From assembly GCF_007993865.1 (NCBI RefSeq), contig NZ_VIUH01000004.1, positions 186,001-250,000 of the forward strand: a DNA stretch of 64,000 nt. Direction: 5' to 3'. This stretch comes from Pseudomonas sp. SJZ079 (lineage in GTDB: Bacteria > Pseudomonadota > Gammaproteobacteria > Pseudomonadales > Pseudomonadaceae). Below the pieces are notes generated by a model, which was not told where the DNA came from, ran no database searches, and saw nothing but the letters and a program-made list of their open reading frames with translations. Below are positions 49,359 through 58,751 of the stretch, piece by piece (position 1 is the stretch's first letter; every line of letters begins with the position of its first letter). Both the position numbers and the translations under genes were made by a program.

Positions 49359-49994
49359 ATGACCCGAACCCAGATCACCGTTTTTGTCCTCGTCGCCATA
49401 GTCGCGCTGGTGCTGGGCCTGACCGTCAACAAGGTGCTGACCAGCAAGGGCCAGGCCGACCCGACCGCGCTGCTCGATGCCGGCATCGTGCTGCTGCCGC
49501 AGAGCCGTACGCTGCCTGAGCTGAGCCTGATCGATCAAAATGGCCAGGCGTTTGCCGTCGATCAGCTCAAGGATCAGTGGAGCCTACTGTTTTTCGGTTA
49601 CACCTTCTGTCCAGACATCTGCCCGGCCACCCTCGCCGACTTACGCCAACTGCGCAGCAAGCTGCCGGAAGAGGCGCGGGCCAATCTGCGTGTGGTGCTG
49701 GTCAGCGTCGACCCCCATCGCGATACGCCGGAGCAATTGAAGAAGTACCTGAACTACTTCGATGCCGATTTCCTAGGCTTGACCGGTGAGCAGGACAGCA
49801 TCCAGAAACTCGCCAACGCGGTGAGCATCCCCTATATTCCGGCCGATACCAGCGAGGAAAACTACACCGTCAACCACAGCGGCAACCTGGTGATCCTCGG
49901 CCCGGACGGCACCCAGCGCGGCTTCATCCGCGCGCCGCTGAACAACGAAAAACTCGTGCAGCAGTTGCCCGCCTTAATGGCGCCGCGCAGTTAG
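49359..49994 (+). CDS. SCO1/SenC copper chaperone
   Basis: A 211-residue membrane-anchored thioredoxin-fold protein that delivers copper to the CuA site. The copper motif is CPDIC, and the distal His lies in YTVNHSGNLVIL. A single N-terminal helix precedes (ITVFVLVAIVALVLGLTV). It is the last gene of the assembly operon and is convergent with a VOC gene. Homologue of PA0114. Confidence 0.93.
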   Translation: MTRTQITVFVLVAIVALVLGLTVNKVLTSKGQADPTALLDAGIVLLPQSRTLPELSLIDQNGQAFAVDQLKDQWSLLFFGYTFCPDICPATLADLRQLRSKLPEEARANLRVVLVSVDPHRDTPEQLKKYLNYFDADFLGLTGEQDSIQKLANAVSIPYIPADTSEENYTVNHSGNLVILGPDGTQRGFIRAPLNNEKLVQQLPALMAPRS

Positions 49995-50059
49995 TCCCGC
50001 CCTCCAAGGCCGCGGTGCCCGGGCGGGCATCCGCTCGCCTATGCGCTCCGCTGCAGCCG

Positions 50060-50485
50060 TTAGCGGGCGAATAACTGCGACATGTCCCTGAAGGCTTTGA
50101 ACTCCAGGGCATTGCCGCAGGGGTCGAGCAAGAACAGGGTGGCCTGCTCGCCCACCTGACCCTGAAAACGCACATGAGGTTCGATCACGAATTCAGTGTT
50201 CTGAGCCTGCAGTCGTGCGGCCAGCCGCTGCCAGTCATCCCAGTCCAGTACCACGCCGAAATGCGGCACCGGCACGTCGTGGCCGTCTACCGGGTTGCTG
50301 TGGGCGGCCTCTTGATACGGCATCCTCGGCGCCTGGTGAATGACCAACTGGTGGCCGAAGAAGTTGAAGTCCACCCAATGCTCGCTACTGCGGCCCTCGG
50401 CACAGCCGAACACCTCGCCGTAGAAATGCCGGGCGGCGCCCAGGTCGGAGACCGGGATGGCCAGGTGGAAGGGCGCGAGTGGCAT
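50060..50485 (-). CDS. VOC-family (glyoxalase-like) protein
   Basis: A 141-residue glyoxalase/bleomycin-resistance fold protein: [44 protein letters not shown], and the closing [15 protein letters not shown]. The metal site would use His (HLAI, HQLV) and Glu. AAGGAC precedes the ATG at 50485; an in-frame TTG-like extension to 50530 is not supported. It is divergent from a LysR gene, its likely regulator. The substrate is unknown. Confidence 0.87.
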   Translation of the reverse strand: MPLAPFHLAIPVSDLGAARHFYGEVFGCAEGRSSEHWVDFNFFGHQLVIHQAPRMPYQEAAHSNPVDGHDVPVPHFGVVLDWDDWQRLAARLQAQNTEFVIEPHVRFQGQVGEQATLFLLDPCGNALEFKAFRDMSQLFAR

Positions 50486-50596
50486 GGCGATAGTCCTTGC
50501 AGGTTGGTGATTCGCTGATTTTAGTAACAACGATGCTGATTAAAAGCGAATATTCTTGTGCTCCAGCACAAATAAAATTGATCAGTCGAGGCGAGA

Positions 50597-51472
50597 ATGT
50601 TGCGTGAGCTGAAAACCTTCTTGATGGTCGCCCGCCACGGCACCTTCGCTGCGGCGGGGCAACAGGTCGGCCTGACCCAGTCGGCAGTCAGTGCACAGAT
50701 GCGCGTGCTGGAGCAGAACCTCGGCGTGCGCCTGTTCGATCGCAGTGGCCGCAACGCCGTACTCAACGCCGCTGGCCGGCATGCCTTGCCACTGGCCGAG
50801 CAGATGTTGGCCCTGTACACGCAAATGACCTTACCCACCTCGGCGGCCGAGTGGCAGGGCGAGTTACGCGTCGGCGCCATCGCCACGTTACAGACCGGCT
50901 TGCTGCCCGAAGCCTTGCCGCGTTTTCGCGCCGCGGCGCCGCGGGTTGAGTTGAAACTGGTGCCGGGCGTCTCGCTGAATCTTTTGAGCCAGGTGGACGC
51001 TGGCGAGCTGGACCTGGCCCTGCTGATCAAGCCGCCCTTCGAGTTACCCAAGGAGCTGTTGCAAGTCAGCCTGGCGCGGGAGCCCTTCGTGCTGATCGCG
51101 CCGCTGGAAAGCGACGGTGACGATCCGCTGCGCTTGCTCAGCGAGCAGCCTTTCGTACGCTACGACCGCCGTTCATTTGGCGGGCGACGGGTCAGTCAGT
51201 TTCTCCACGAGCAGCGCCTGAGTGTGCGCGAGGCGTTGGAACTGGATGAGCTGGAGGCCATCGTACGCATGGTCGAGTGCGGTCTGGGTGTTGCCTTGAT
51301 TCCGCGTGCCGGCTTGTGGTTGCAGCGCCCGACCCGGCTACGGGTGATTGAATTGGGCGAGCTGACCTTTCATCGCGAACTGGTCGGCGTGCTGCGTCGG
51401 GCACAGCAACAACCGGCGCTGGAGTGCTTGTTGCAATGCCTGGTCGAGGTGGCCAAGACCGAACAGCTGTAG
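50597..51472 (+). CDS. LysR-family regulator
   Basis: A 291-residue LysR regulator with a clear winged helix (MLRELKTFLMVARHGTFAAAGQQVGLTQSAVSAQM) and an effector domain. It is of the CysB/Cbl-distinct, YofA-like small group. It reads divergently from the VOC gene over a 111-bp AT-rich gap that contains likely T-N11-A sites. The target is presumably the VOC gene. Effector unknown. Confidence 0.85.
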   Translation: MLRELKTFLMVARHGTFAAAGQQVGLTQSAVSAQMRVLEQNLGVRLFDRSGRNAVLNAAGRHALPLAEQMLALYTQMTLPTSAAEWQGELRVGAIATLQTGLLPEALPRFRAAAPRVELKLVPGVSLNLLSQVDAGELDLALLIKPPFELPKELLQVSLAREPFVLIAPLESDGDDPLRLLSEQPFVRYDRRSFGGRRVSQFLHEQRLSVREALELDELEAIVRMVECGLGVALIPRAGLWLQRPTRLRVIELGELTFHRELVGVLRRAQQQPALECLLQCLVEVAKTEQL

Positions 51473-51527
51473 GCGCCTGCTTGCGGGCTACCGCGCGGCT
51501 AGCGGCGCTTCGCCTTGTCTCGCGGGC

Positions 51528-51560
51528 AGTAAAAACCCGCTGGGTCAGCGGGTTTTTACT
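51528..51560. terminator. Bidirectional Rho-independent terminator
   Basis: A perfect 15-bp inverted repeat AGTAAAAACCCGCTG-ggt-CAGCGGGTTTTTACT has T runs on both strands. It separates the convergent LysR gene and metQ. The clearest terminator in the window. Confidence 0.93.
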
Positions 51561-51580
51561 CGGTACAGCTTAAGTGTGGC

Positions 51581-52351
51581 TTAGAACGCCGGGACCACGG
51601 CGCCCTGGTACTTCTCTTGGATAAACGCCTTCACCTCGGCACTGTTCAGCGCCTTGGCGAGTTTCTGCATGGCGACGCTGTCCTTGTTGTCGGGACGGGC
51701 GACCAGGATGTTGACGTAAGGCGAGTCGCTGCCTTCGATGATCAGCGCATCCTGGGTCGGGTTGAGCTTGGCCTCCAGGGCGTAGTTGGTGTTGATCAGA
51801 GCCAGGTCGACCTGGGTCAGCACGCGCGACAGCGTTGCGGCTTCCAGTTCGCGGATCTTGATGCTTTTCGGGTTCTCGACGATGTCCTTGGCGGTGGCGG
51901 TGATCCCGGCGCCGTCCTTGAGCGTAATCAGCCCGGCCTTCTGCAGCAACAGCAGGGCGCGGCCGCCGTTGGTGGCATCGTTGGGGATGACCACGTTGGA
52001 GCCTTGCGGCAGGTCGGCCAGGGATTTCACCTTGCTCGAGTACGCACCAAACGGCTCGACGTGCACGCCGACCACGCTGACCAACTCGGTACCACGGCTG
52101 GAGTTGAACTCGTCCAGGTACGGCTGGTGCTGGAAAAAGTTGGCGTCCAGGCGCTTCTCCGCCACTTGCACGTTGGGTTGCACGTAATCGGTGAAGACTT
52201 TGACGTTCAGCTCGACGCCTTCTTTGGCCAGGGCCGGCTTCACGAACTCGAGAATTTCGGCGTGAGGCACGGCTGTGGCCGCGACGTTGAGGCTGTCCGC
52301 CTGGGCGGACAGTGCGGTGAGAGCGGCGAAGGCCGCGAGTAGTTTTTTCAT
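51581..52351 (-). CDS. metQ: D-methionine ABC transporter binding protein
   Basis: A 256-residue NlpA/MetQ-family binding protein: LNVAATAVPHAEILEFVKPALAKEGVELNV and HQPYLDEFN, NDATNGGRALLLLQKAGLI. The signal peptide (MKKLLAAFAALTALSAQA) lacks a lipobox cysteine, so this MetQ is a soluble periplasmic protein rather than a lipoprotein as in E. coli. It is 142 bp after metI; the gap carries a REP element. Homologue of PA5505. Confidence 0.93.
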   Translation of the reverse strand: MKKLLAAFAALTALSAQADSLNVAATAVPHAEILEFVKPALAKEGVELNVKVFTDYVQPNVQVAEKRLDANFFQHQPYLDEFNSSRGTELVSVVGVHVEPFGAYSSKVKSLADLPQGSNVVIPNDATNGGRALLLLQKAGLITLKDGAGITATAKDIVENPKSIKIRELEAATLSRVLTQVDLALINTNYALEAKLNPTQDALIIEGSDSPYVNILVARPDNKDSVAMQKLAKALNSAEVKAFIQEKYQGAVVPAF

Positions 52352-52425
52352 GATCGACTCCCTGTGGGTTATGAGTTGCGAGATACGAACGGGGTTCGGC
52401 GCTTAGCCGCGGATGATGCGAAATC

Positions 52426-52485
52426 GTAGGAGCCAGCCGGCTGGCCTTTGGCACTGGGAGAAATTGCCAGTCAGCGGGCTCCTAC
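52426..52485. repeat. Paired REP palindrome between metI and metQ
   Basis: GTAGGAGC (52426) and GCTCCTAC (ending 52485) form the outer arms of a 60-bp inverted arrangement, with inner CAGCCGGCTG and a looser inner arm. It is like the Pseudomonas REP type. Its place inside the met operon suggests differential mRNA stability of metQ versus metNI. Confidence 0.7.
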
Positions 52486-52493
52486 AAAACCAT

Positions 52494-53171
52494 TTATTTG
52501 CGTGAAAAATGCACCACCAGCTTGTCGCCGACGCTTTGCAGCACCTGCACCAACACCAGCAGCAACACCACGGTGACCACCATCACATCCGGTTGGTAGC
52601 GCTGGTAGCCATAACGTACGGCCAGGTCGCCGAGGCCGCCGCCGCCGATCAGGCCGGACATGGCGGTGTAGGACACCAGGGTGATGGCGGTGACGGTTAC
52701 GGCGGCGAAGATCCCCGGCAGGGCTTCGGGCAGCAGGGCGTTGGTGATGATCTGCCGGGTGCTAGCGCCCATCGCCTGAGTCGCCTCGATGATGCCGCGG
52801 TCGACCTCGCGCAGCGCGGTCTCCACCAGGCGCGCGAAGAACGGCGTGGCGCCGACCACCAGCGGGGGGATGGCACCAGCCACGCCCAGCGAGGTGCCGG
52901 TGATGATCACGGTGAAAGGAATCATCACGATCAGCAGAATTACGAAGGGCACCGAGCGCAGCACGTTGACCAGCAGCGACAGCAGGCCATAAAAGCCCTT
53001 CTGCTCGAACATCTGCCGGGGCCCGGTGAGGAACAGCAGCACGCCGAGCGGCAGGCCGAGCAACACGGTGAACAGCAGCGAGCCGCCGAGCATGCTCAGG
53101 GTATCCAGGCTGGCCTGCCAGATTTCCGGCCAGTCGACATTCGGCAGTAAGTTGGCCAGTAGCTTTTCCAT
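52494..53171 (-). CDS. metI: D-methionine ABC transporter permease
   Basis: A 225-residue permease with five or six helices. FTVIITGTSLGVAGAIPPLVVGATPFFARLVETALREVDRGIIEATQAMGAS contains the EAA-type loop that touches MetN. The ATG overlaps the metN stop by one base (TGATG), so translation is coupled. It exports nothing itself; it forms the channel for methionine uptake. Homologue of PA5504. Confidence 0.95.
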   Translation of the reverse strand: MEKLLANLLPNVDWPEIWQASLDTLSMLGGSLLFTVLLGLPLGVLLFLTGPRQMFEQKGFYGLLSLLVNVLRSVPFVILLIVMIPFTVIITGTSLGVAGAIPPLVVGATPFFARLVETALREVDRGIIEATQAMGASTRQIITNALLPEALPGIFAAVTVTAITLVSYTAMSGLIGGGGLGDLAVRYGYQRYQPDVMVVTVVLLLVLVQVLQSVGDKLVVHFSRK

Positions 53172-54178
53172 CAGCGCAGCACCTCCAGGTGGACGTCGGC
53201 GGCTTCGAAACGCGCCAGCGCGGCGTCCAGATCTCCACCACTCAGGGCCAGGGTCAGTTGCCCGTAGGGGGTGTCCTTGATCCGGTCGATGCGCCCGGCG
53301 AGGATGCTGTAATCCACTCCGGTCTCGCGGGCGACGGTGCCGAGCAGTGGTGCGTAGGTCGCCTCGCCCTGAAAGGTCAGACGCAGAATGCGCCCCTGTA
53401 CGTGGGCGAAGTCGTCGTGCAGTTCGTTCTCGTCGACCTGTTCGGCTTCCAGCACGAAGCGCTTGGTGGTCGCATGCTGCGGATGCAGGAACACCTCGGC
53501 CACCGTGCCCTGTTCGACTATCACCCCGGCGTCCATCACCGCCACGCGGTCACAGACCCGGCGGATCACGTCCATCTCGTGGGTGATCAGCACTATGGTC
53601 AGGTTCAGCTCGCGGTTGATCTCGGCCAGCAACTGCAGCACCGAGGCGGTGGTCTGCGGGTCGAGGGCGCTGGTGGCTTCGTCGCACAGCAGGATCTTCG
53701 GCCGGGTAGCCAGGGCGCGGGCGATGCCGACCCGCTGCTTCTGGCCGCCGGACAGCTGCGCCGGGTATTTGTTGGCGTGGTCGCTGAGGCCGACGCGGGC
53801 CAGCAACTCGGCGACGCGCTGCTCGAGCTCGCGGCGCGACAGGTCGCCGGCCAGTTTCAGGGGCAGGGCGACGTTGTCGGCGACGGTCTTCGACGACAGC
53901 AGGTTGAAGTGCTGGAAGATCATCCCGACTTGCTGGCGGAAGCGCCGCAGGCCATTGGCATCCAGGGCGGTGACGTCTTCGCCGTCGATCTGCAGGCGCC
54001 CGCCGGACGGCTCTTCCAGGCGGTTGATCAGGCGCAGCAGGGTGCTCTTGCCGGCGCCGGAGTGGCCGATGATGCCGAACACCTCGCCACGGGCGATGTG
54101 CAGGTCGGTCGGCTGCAGGGCCGGAATGTCTTGGTCCGCGACGCGATACGCCTTGTGGACCTGGTGAAAATTGATCAC
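53171..54178 (-). CDS. metN: D-methionine ABC transporter ATPase
   Basis: A 335-residue ATPase: Walker [10 protein letters not shown], signature [16 protein letters not shown], Walker [14 protein letters not shown], and H-loop THEMDV. The C-terminal NIL/ACT-like domain (about 260-335; [30 protein letters not shown]) binds methionine for trans-inhibition. It starts the metNIQ operon; its promoter would lie in 54179-54366, where I see no clear riboswitch. Homologue of PA5503. Confidence 0.95.
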   Translation of the reverse strand: MINFHQVHKAYRVADQDIPALQPTDLHIARGEVFGIIGHSGAGKSTLLRLINRLEEPSGGRLQIDGEDVTALDANGLRRFRQQVGMIFQHFNLLSSKTVADNVALPLKLAGDLSRRELEQRVAELLARVGLSDHANKYPAQLSGGQKQRVGIARALATRPKILLCDEATSALDPQTTASVLQLLAEINRELNLTIVLITHEMDVIRRVCDRVAVMDAGVIVEQGTVAEVFLHPQHATTKRFVLEAEQVDENELHDDFAHVQGRILRLTFQGEATYAPLLGTVARETGVDYSILAGRIDRIKDTPYGQLTLALSGGDLDAALARFEAADVHLEVLR

Positions 54179-54366
54179 GCGTTAAACCTTTTGGGTTCGT
54201 CGAGCTGCCGGATAGGCATATGGGGCGGGCTAGTCTACCCGTCGCTGTTTAGGTCGCAAAAATCTTTGTAGACCTATGGTTATAGCTGAATGGCATGAAC
54301 AGGCGCGCCGCCGAACGCGGTGAGTCGGCGTGGGTGAGCCCCGCGCCTAGTGGCGAGCGCTCGATC

Positions 54367-55143
54367 CTATCGATGCGGGGTGAGTACCAGTTGCGGCACC
54401 TGCCCGGGGTTGATGGCCTGGCTCAGGCGTGCACTGAAGCTTGGGTCGAGTCGCTTGATACGCGCGTTCAGCAGTGCGGCAACCCAGGGAAAGTCCTTGG
54501 CCTGGCGCACTTCGATGCGCACCGCACAGCGGAATGCCACGACGTCTTCGGCGACCGTATCGAGCAGGCTGCGCAGGCGCTCGTTGTCCTGTGTGTCCAG
54601 CATCGGCAGGGGCACCACGCTGCTGGCCGCCGCCGGATCGATCAGTTTGGCCCGGGATTGGGCTGGGGCTGGGGCGTCGGCGCTGGGCGGCTGAGTCGCT
54701 TTCAGTACGGCGGCCTGATCGGCGGGGCTACGGGCTTGCGCTGCGTTCGTCTGTTGGGTCTCGCGGGCCTGGGCGATGGCGCCGTCCAGGCCGGTGGTCA
54801 GGGCGGGTGCCTGGGGCATCAAGCTGCGGGCGCGGCTGAGGGCCGTGGCGGCGCCGTTCAGGTCGCCGCTCTGCAGGGCCTGCTGCCCTTGCCGCAGATA
54901 GGCTTCCGCCAGTTGGCGTTGATACTGTTCCAGGCGGGTATCGCCCGTGGCCCGCCGTTGCAGGGCGTCGAGCTGGCTTTCGGCATCGTCCAGCTGGCCG
55001 CTGGCCAGGCTCTGTTCGAGCTGGCGAAAGGCGCCGACCAAGTCGTCGGTGGGCAGGTTGGCCACTTGCGGGGCACTCTGGCAAGCGGCTAACAGCAGTG
55101 AAATCGCGACGATGGATAGGCAACGTGTGGCGAACGACATCAT
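54367..55143 (-). CDS. Predicted lipoprotein (PA5502-like)
   Basis: A 258-residue protein with a lipobox (LLLAAC, Cys21). Residues 30-120 look like TPR-type helices (LDDAESQLDALQRR, AYLRQGQQALQSGDLNGAATALSRARSLMP). A long Ala/Pro/Gln linker (about 125-175) leads to a C-terminal domain. No enzyme motif. It is a conserved hypothetical between met and znu genes. The TPR-like part suggests protein binding in the envelope. Confidence 0.82.
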   Translation of the reverse strand: MMSFATRCLSIVAISLLLAACQSAPQVANLPTDDLVGAFRQLEQSLASGQLDDAESQLDALQRRATGDTRLEQYQRQLAEAYLRQGQQALQSGDLNGAATALSRARSLMPQAPALTTGLDGAIAQARETQQTNAAQARSPADQAAVLKATQPPSADAPAPAQSRAKLIDPAAASSVVPLPMLDTQDNERLRSLLDTVAEDVVAFRCAVRIEVRQAKDFPWVAALLNARIKRLDPSFSARLSQAINPGQVPQLVLTPHR

Positions 55144-55227
55144 TCCTGCGATCTCATATTGAGCAAAAAACGCGCAATTCTACACCGCTCGACCGATCGC
55201 AACCAAACCGCGTGCTCAATCCAGTGC

Positions 55228-56016
55228 TCACGCCGTGCGGCGCGGCCATGCAAAGCTCAGCAAAAACAGGCTGGCGGCGGAGACCACGATCGACGGCCCG
55301 GCCGGGGTGTCCTGAAACCAGGACAGGCTGAGGCCGCCGCATACCGCCAGGATCCCCAGCAGGCTGGCGCCGAAGGCCATCTGCTCGGGGGTGCGGGCAT
55401 GGCGCTGGGCCGCAGCGGCGGGAATGATCAGCAGCGAGGTGATCAGCAACACGCCGACGATTTTCATCGCCACGGCGATCACCACGGCGATCAGCAGCAT
55501 CAGGCTCAGGCGGATCGCCGCCACCGGCAGGCCTTCGACCTTGGCCAGTTCTTCATGCACGGTGATCGCCAATAACGGCCGCCAGAGCAACGTCAGCAAC
55601 AGCAGGACCAGCGCGCTGCCGGCGAGGATCCAGGCCAGGTCGCTGGGGCCGACGGCGAGCAGGTCGCCGAACAGGTAACCCATCAGGTCGATGCGCACTT
55701 CGCGCATAAAGCTCAGTACCACCAGGCCGAGCGACAGGGTGCTGTGGGCGAGGATCCCCAGCAGGGTGTCCGAGGCCAGCGGCTGGCGGCTTTGCAGGGT
55801 GACCAGTAAGGCGGCGAGCAGCACGCAGCCGACGGTCACCGCCAGGGTCGGACTGACGTCCAGCATCAGGCCCAGCGCCACGCCGAGCAGCGCGGCATGC
55901 GACAGGGTGTCGCCGAAGTAGGCCATGCGCCGCCAGACCACGAAGGAGCCGAGCGGGCCGGCCACCAGTGCCAGGGCCAGGCCGGCGAGCAGGGCGTTCA
56001 AGAGGAAATCAGGCAT
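55228..56016 (-). CDS. znuB: Zinc ABC transporter permease
   Basis: A 262-residue permease of the ABC-3 family with about eight helices. [45 protein letters not shown] is the family start; ATG 56016 overlaps the znuC stop by 8 bp and is preferred to 56034. [18 protein letters not shown] near the C-terminus is typical. It takes up Zn2+ with ZnuA and ZnuC under zinc limitation. Confidence 0.95.
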   Translation of the reverse strand: MPDFLLNALLAGLALALVAGPLGSFVVWRRMAYFGDTLSHAALLGVALGLMLDVSPTLAVTVGCVLLAALLVTLQSRQPLASDTLLGILAHSTLSLGLVVLSFMREVRIDLMGYLFGDLLAVGPSDLAWILAGSALVLLLLTLLWRPLLAITVHEELAKVEGLPVAAIRLSLMLLIAVVIAVAMKIVGVLLITSLLIIPAAAAQRHARTPEQMAFGASLLGILAVCGGLSLSWFQDTPAGPSIVVSAASLFLLSFAWPRRTA

Positions 56017-56782
56017 GCTTGCAGTCGGGCCCATGTACGTGCGGTTTGTCGGTCACCACGCTGCCGTGCAGGTCGTGGTCATGGTCGTGATGGTGGTGGT
56101 AGATCGCCAGGCTCTTGGCGTCCTGGCCGAACAGTTCGACGAAGGCCGGATCGAAGCTGACCTGCTCCGGGTGGCCGGAACAGCAGACGTGACGGTTGAG
56201 GCAGACCACCTGGTCGGTGGTACTCATCACCAGGTGCAGGTCGTGGGAGACCATCAGCACGCCGCAGCCATGGCGGTCGCGCAGGCGGGTGATCAGCCGG
56301 TACAGCTCGGCCTGGCCGGCGACGTCGACGCCCTGTACCGGCTCATCCAGCACCAGCAGCTCGGGTTCGCGCAGCAGCGCGCGGGCCAGCAGCACGCGCT
56401 GCAGTTCGCCGCCGGAGATGCTCTGCAAGGGGCTGTCGATCACCTGCTCGGCGCCCACCTCGGCCAACGCGGCTTGAGCGCTACGGCGATCGACGCCCGG
56501 CACCAGGCGCAGGAAACGCAGCACGCTGAGCGGCAAGGTGGGGTCGACATGCAGCTTCTGCGGCATATAGCCGATACGCAGCTTGGGCTTACGCCAGACC
56601 CGCCCGACATCGGTGCTCAACAGGCCGAGTACGGCGCGCACCAGGGTGGTTTTACCGGCGCCGTTTGGCCCGATCAGGGTGACGATTTCGCCTGGCTTGA
56701 CGCTCAGTTGCACGTCATGCAGGACGTTTTGCCCGGCAAAGTTGACGCCCACGCCGTCGAGGCGAATCAGCGCATCGCTCAT
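56009..56782 (-). CDS. znuC: Zinc ABC transporter ATPase with His-rich tail
   Basis: A 257-residue ATPase: Walker [10 protein letters not shown], signature [14 protein letters not shown], Walker [14 protein letters not shown] and MVSHDLHLV. The C-terminal tail (about 225-257) is crowded with His and Asp ([21 protein letters not shown]) and could bind zinc, perhaps sensing cytoplasmic Zn. ATG 56782 overlaps the zur stop by four bases. Third in the zur-znuC-znuB order. Confidence 0.95.
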   Translation of the reverse strand: MSDALIRLDGVGVNFAGQNVLHDVQLSVKPGEIVTLIGPNGAGKTTLVRAVLGLLSTDVGRVWRKPKLRIGYMPQKLHVDPTLPLSVLRFLRLVPGVDRRSAQAALAEVGAEQVIDSPLQSISGGELQRVLLARALLREPELLVLDEPVQGVDVAGQAELYRLITRLRDRHGCGVLMVSHDLHLVMSTTDQVVCLNRHVCCSGHPEQVSFDPAFVELFGQDAKSLAIYHHHHDHDHDLHGSVVTDKPHVHGPDCKHA

Positions 56783-57264
56783 GCGCCCTCCCGGCAGCCG
56801 GCGCACAGGCCGACGACTTCGACGGTCTGGCCTTCGACGCAGAAACCGACCGCTGCGGCGCTGGCGACTATGGCCTCACTGATCACCGCTTGCTCCAGTT
56901 CGATGGCCGCATGGCACTGGCGGCAAATGAGGAACTGGCCCTGGTGGGCAAGCTCCGGCTGATTGCAGCCGACGAAGGCGTTGAGCGAGGCAATCCGGTG
57001 CACCAGGCCGTTTTCCAGGAGAAAATCCAGTGCACGGTAGACCGTCGGTGGCGCCGCGCGACGACCGTCTTCCTCGCTCAATACGGCGAGGATGTCGTAG
57101 GCGCCCAGCGGCTTGTGGCTCTGCCAGACCAGCTCCAACACCCGCTTGCGTAGGGCTGTCAGGCGCAAGCCTTGGCGCGTGCAGATGGTTTCCGCCTCGG
57201 CCAGGGCATGGCTGACGCAGCGGGAATGGTCATGCGGACGAGAGGCCAGCGGTGTGAGGATCAT
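56779..57264 (-). CDS. zur: Zinc uptake regulator Zur
   Basis: A 161-residue Fur-family repressor. The DNA-binding half is [32 protein letters not shown]. Structural zinc is held by CRQCH and CAGC near the C-terminus (two CxxC). With zinc bound it represses the znu genes; znuA starts divergently across a short gap with a candidate Zur site. It is co-transcribed with znuCB (ATGA overlap). Confidence 0.94.
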   Translation of the reverse strand: MILTPLASRPHDHSRCVSHALAEAETICTRQGLRLTALRKRVLELVWQSHKPLGAYDILAVLSEEDGRRAAPPTVYRALDFLLENGLVHRIASLNAFVGCNQPELAHQGQFLICRQCHAAIELEQAVISEAIVASAAAVGFCVEGQTVEVVGLCAGCREGA

Positions 57265-57290
57265 GGGCGGCGACGGTTGAGTAAGGAGAC

Positions 57291-57303
57291 GTTATTATAT
57301 TAC
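57291..57303. promoter_or_regulatory. Candidate Zur box between zur and znuA
   Basis: GTTATTATATTAC is an AT-rich imperfect palindrome (GT-AT---AT-AC) in the 66-bp divergent gap. Gammaproteobacterial Zur sites have this GTTATAATATAAC character. Assigned by position and composition. Confidence 0.55.
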
Positions 57304-57330
57304 CTGTTCTTTTCTGTTCGGGTGTCTCTC

Positions 57331-58275
57331 GTGTTGCGTCTTTTTTCTGCTGCCAGCCTGCTGTTCGTCACTCAATTATTCAGTTTGGGCGTACACGCCG
57401 AGGTGCGCGTACTTACCAGCATCAAACCCCTGCAACTGATTGCCGCCGCCGTGCAGGAGGGCGTCGGCACGCCCGAGGTACTGCTGCCGCCTGGCGCCTC
57501 GCCACACCATTACGCGTTGCGTCCATCCGATGTACGGCGGGTGCGCGAGGTGGACCTGCTGTATTGGATCGGTGCGGATCTGGAGAGTTTTCTGCCGCGC
57601 GTGCTGGCCAGCCGGGACAAGCCGAGTGTCGCCCTGCAGACACTCGCTGACCTGAACCTGCGGCATTTCGGCGACAGCCATGCTGACGCCCATGACGTGG
57701 ATGAGCATGCGCCGAGCGAGCCGCTCGATGAGCATGATCACGATCATCGCCCCGGCACCCTGGATGCGCACCTGTGGTTGCTACCGGCCAATGCCCAGGT
57801 GATCGCCGCGCGCATGGCGGTGGACCTGATGGCAGCCGATCCCGCCAATGCTTCGCGCTACCAAACCAATCTGGCGGCCTTCACCGAACGCTTGCAAGCC
57901 CTCGATCAACGCTTGAAAGGCCGCCTGGCCGGTCTCGCAGGCAAGCCTTACTTTGTCTTTCACGAAGCCTACGACTACTTCGAGGCAGCCTATGGCCTCA
58001 AGCACGCCGGGGTCTTCAGCGTAGCCAGCGAGGTGCAGCCGGGCGCTCGGCATGTGGCGGCGATGCGCGCGAGTTTGCAGACGGCCGGGCCGACCTGCGT
58101 TTTCAGCGAGCCACCGCTGCGTCCACGTCTGGCGCAGACCCTGACCGTCGGCTTGCCGGTGACCCTGGCCGAACTGGATGCCATGGGTGCGGGCTTGCCG
58201 GTGGATGCGCGGGGCTATGAGGCGCTGCTGGAGAACCTGGCCAATAACCTGGCCGGTTGCCTGGAGGCCTTGTAA
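57331..58275 (+). CDS. znuA: Zinc ABC transporter binding protein
   Basis: A 314-residue zinc-binding protein from GTG 57331 (GTG 57322 would add three residues; neither has a strong ribosome site). Signal peptide MLRLFSAASLLFVTQLFSLGVHA is followed by EVRVLTSIKPLQLIAAAV. Zinc ligands lie in ASPHHYALRP, DAHLWL and FHEAYDYFE. A charged His/Asp loop (about 111-144: HADAHDVDEH, DEHDHDHRPG) is typical of ZnuA. It is divergent from zur, the standard Pseudomonas arrangement. Confidence 0.93.
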   Translation: MLRLFSAASLLFVTQLFSLGVHAEVRVLTSIKPLQLIAAAVQEGVGTPEVLLPPGASPHHYALRPSDVRRVREVDLLYWIGADLESFLPRVLASRDKPSVALQTLADLNLRHFGDSHADAHDVDEHAPSEPLDEHDHDHRPGTLDAHLWLLPANAQVIAARMAVDLMAADPANASRYQTNLAAFTERLQALDQRLKGRLAGLAGKPYFVFHEAYDYFEAAYGLKHAGVFSVASEVQPGARHVAAMRASLQTAGPTCVFSEPPLRPRLAQTLTVGLPVTLAELDAMGAGLPVDARGYEALLENLANNLAGCLEAL

Positions 58276-58751
58276 GCGGCGCGGCTGCCTGACGAGCATC
58301 GGTTCGGCACCAACGCAGCCGAGCGAGTCCGGGCAACCCATGTGCGTGGCGGCAGGACGGCAGCGTATCGGCTGGTGACGCCCGCATTGCCTTGCACAGA
58401 TGCCTGGCACCGCTTGATCCGTTCGATCTCGCTGCAGGCGCCTCGCCAATACCGGTTAAGCGTCGTGGCTGCGCCGCGTCCCGGAGTTTCGGCCATTCAG
58501 ACTTCAATTGACCCGCGCGCCGGCCGGCGCGCAGCGGTTATCTGACGGCTAAAAGTTGGCACAACGGAGCTACAGGTTCTTAAGAAAAAATGGCTTATTC
58601 TTTCCATGCACTATACTGCGGGGTGACTTGATCATCAGTTGTTTAGCGTGTGTCTGACCTGCGTTGGCGTCGGGTTTATATCATCTGAAGCCGCTGTTTA
58701 ACGGTGATGCCTGTGCATGGCCAATAAGCAACAGGAATAGGATAACCAGCG
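58276..58751 (+). promoter_or_regulatory. 476-bp intergenic region before the second oxidase cluster
   Basis: No gene is supported here. Noted are an 18-bp perfect GC palindrome GCGCGCCGGCCGGCGCGC (58515-58532), possibly the end of the znuA transcript, and an AT-rich promoter-like tract from 58570 with CTATACT at 58611-58617. That sequence is the RpoS-type extended -10 also found before coxB. A start there would give a leader of about 130 nt before ATG 58752 (AGGATAA ribosome site). Confidence 0.55.

Noticed and set aside
54179..54366. Possible SAM riboswitch before metN
   Set aside because: No conserved riboswitch core could be traced in the 188-bp leader on the minus strand.
58556..58575. 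Possible sigma-54 promoter (TGGCAC) before the second oxidase cluster
   Set aside because: The GC of the -12 element is one base off the required spacing and the TTGC part is missing.
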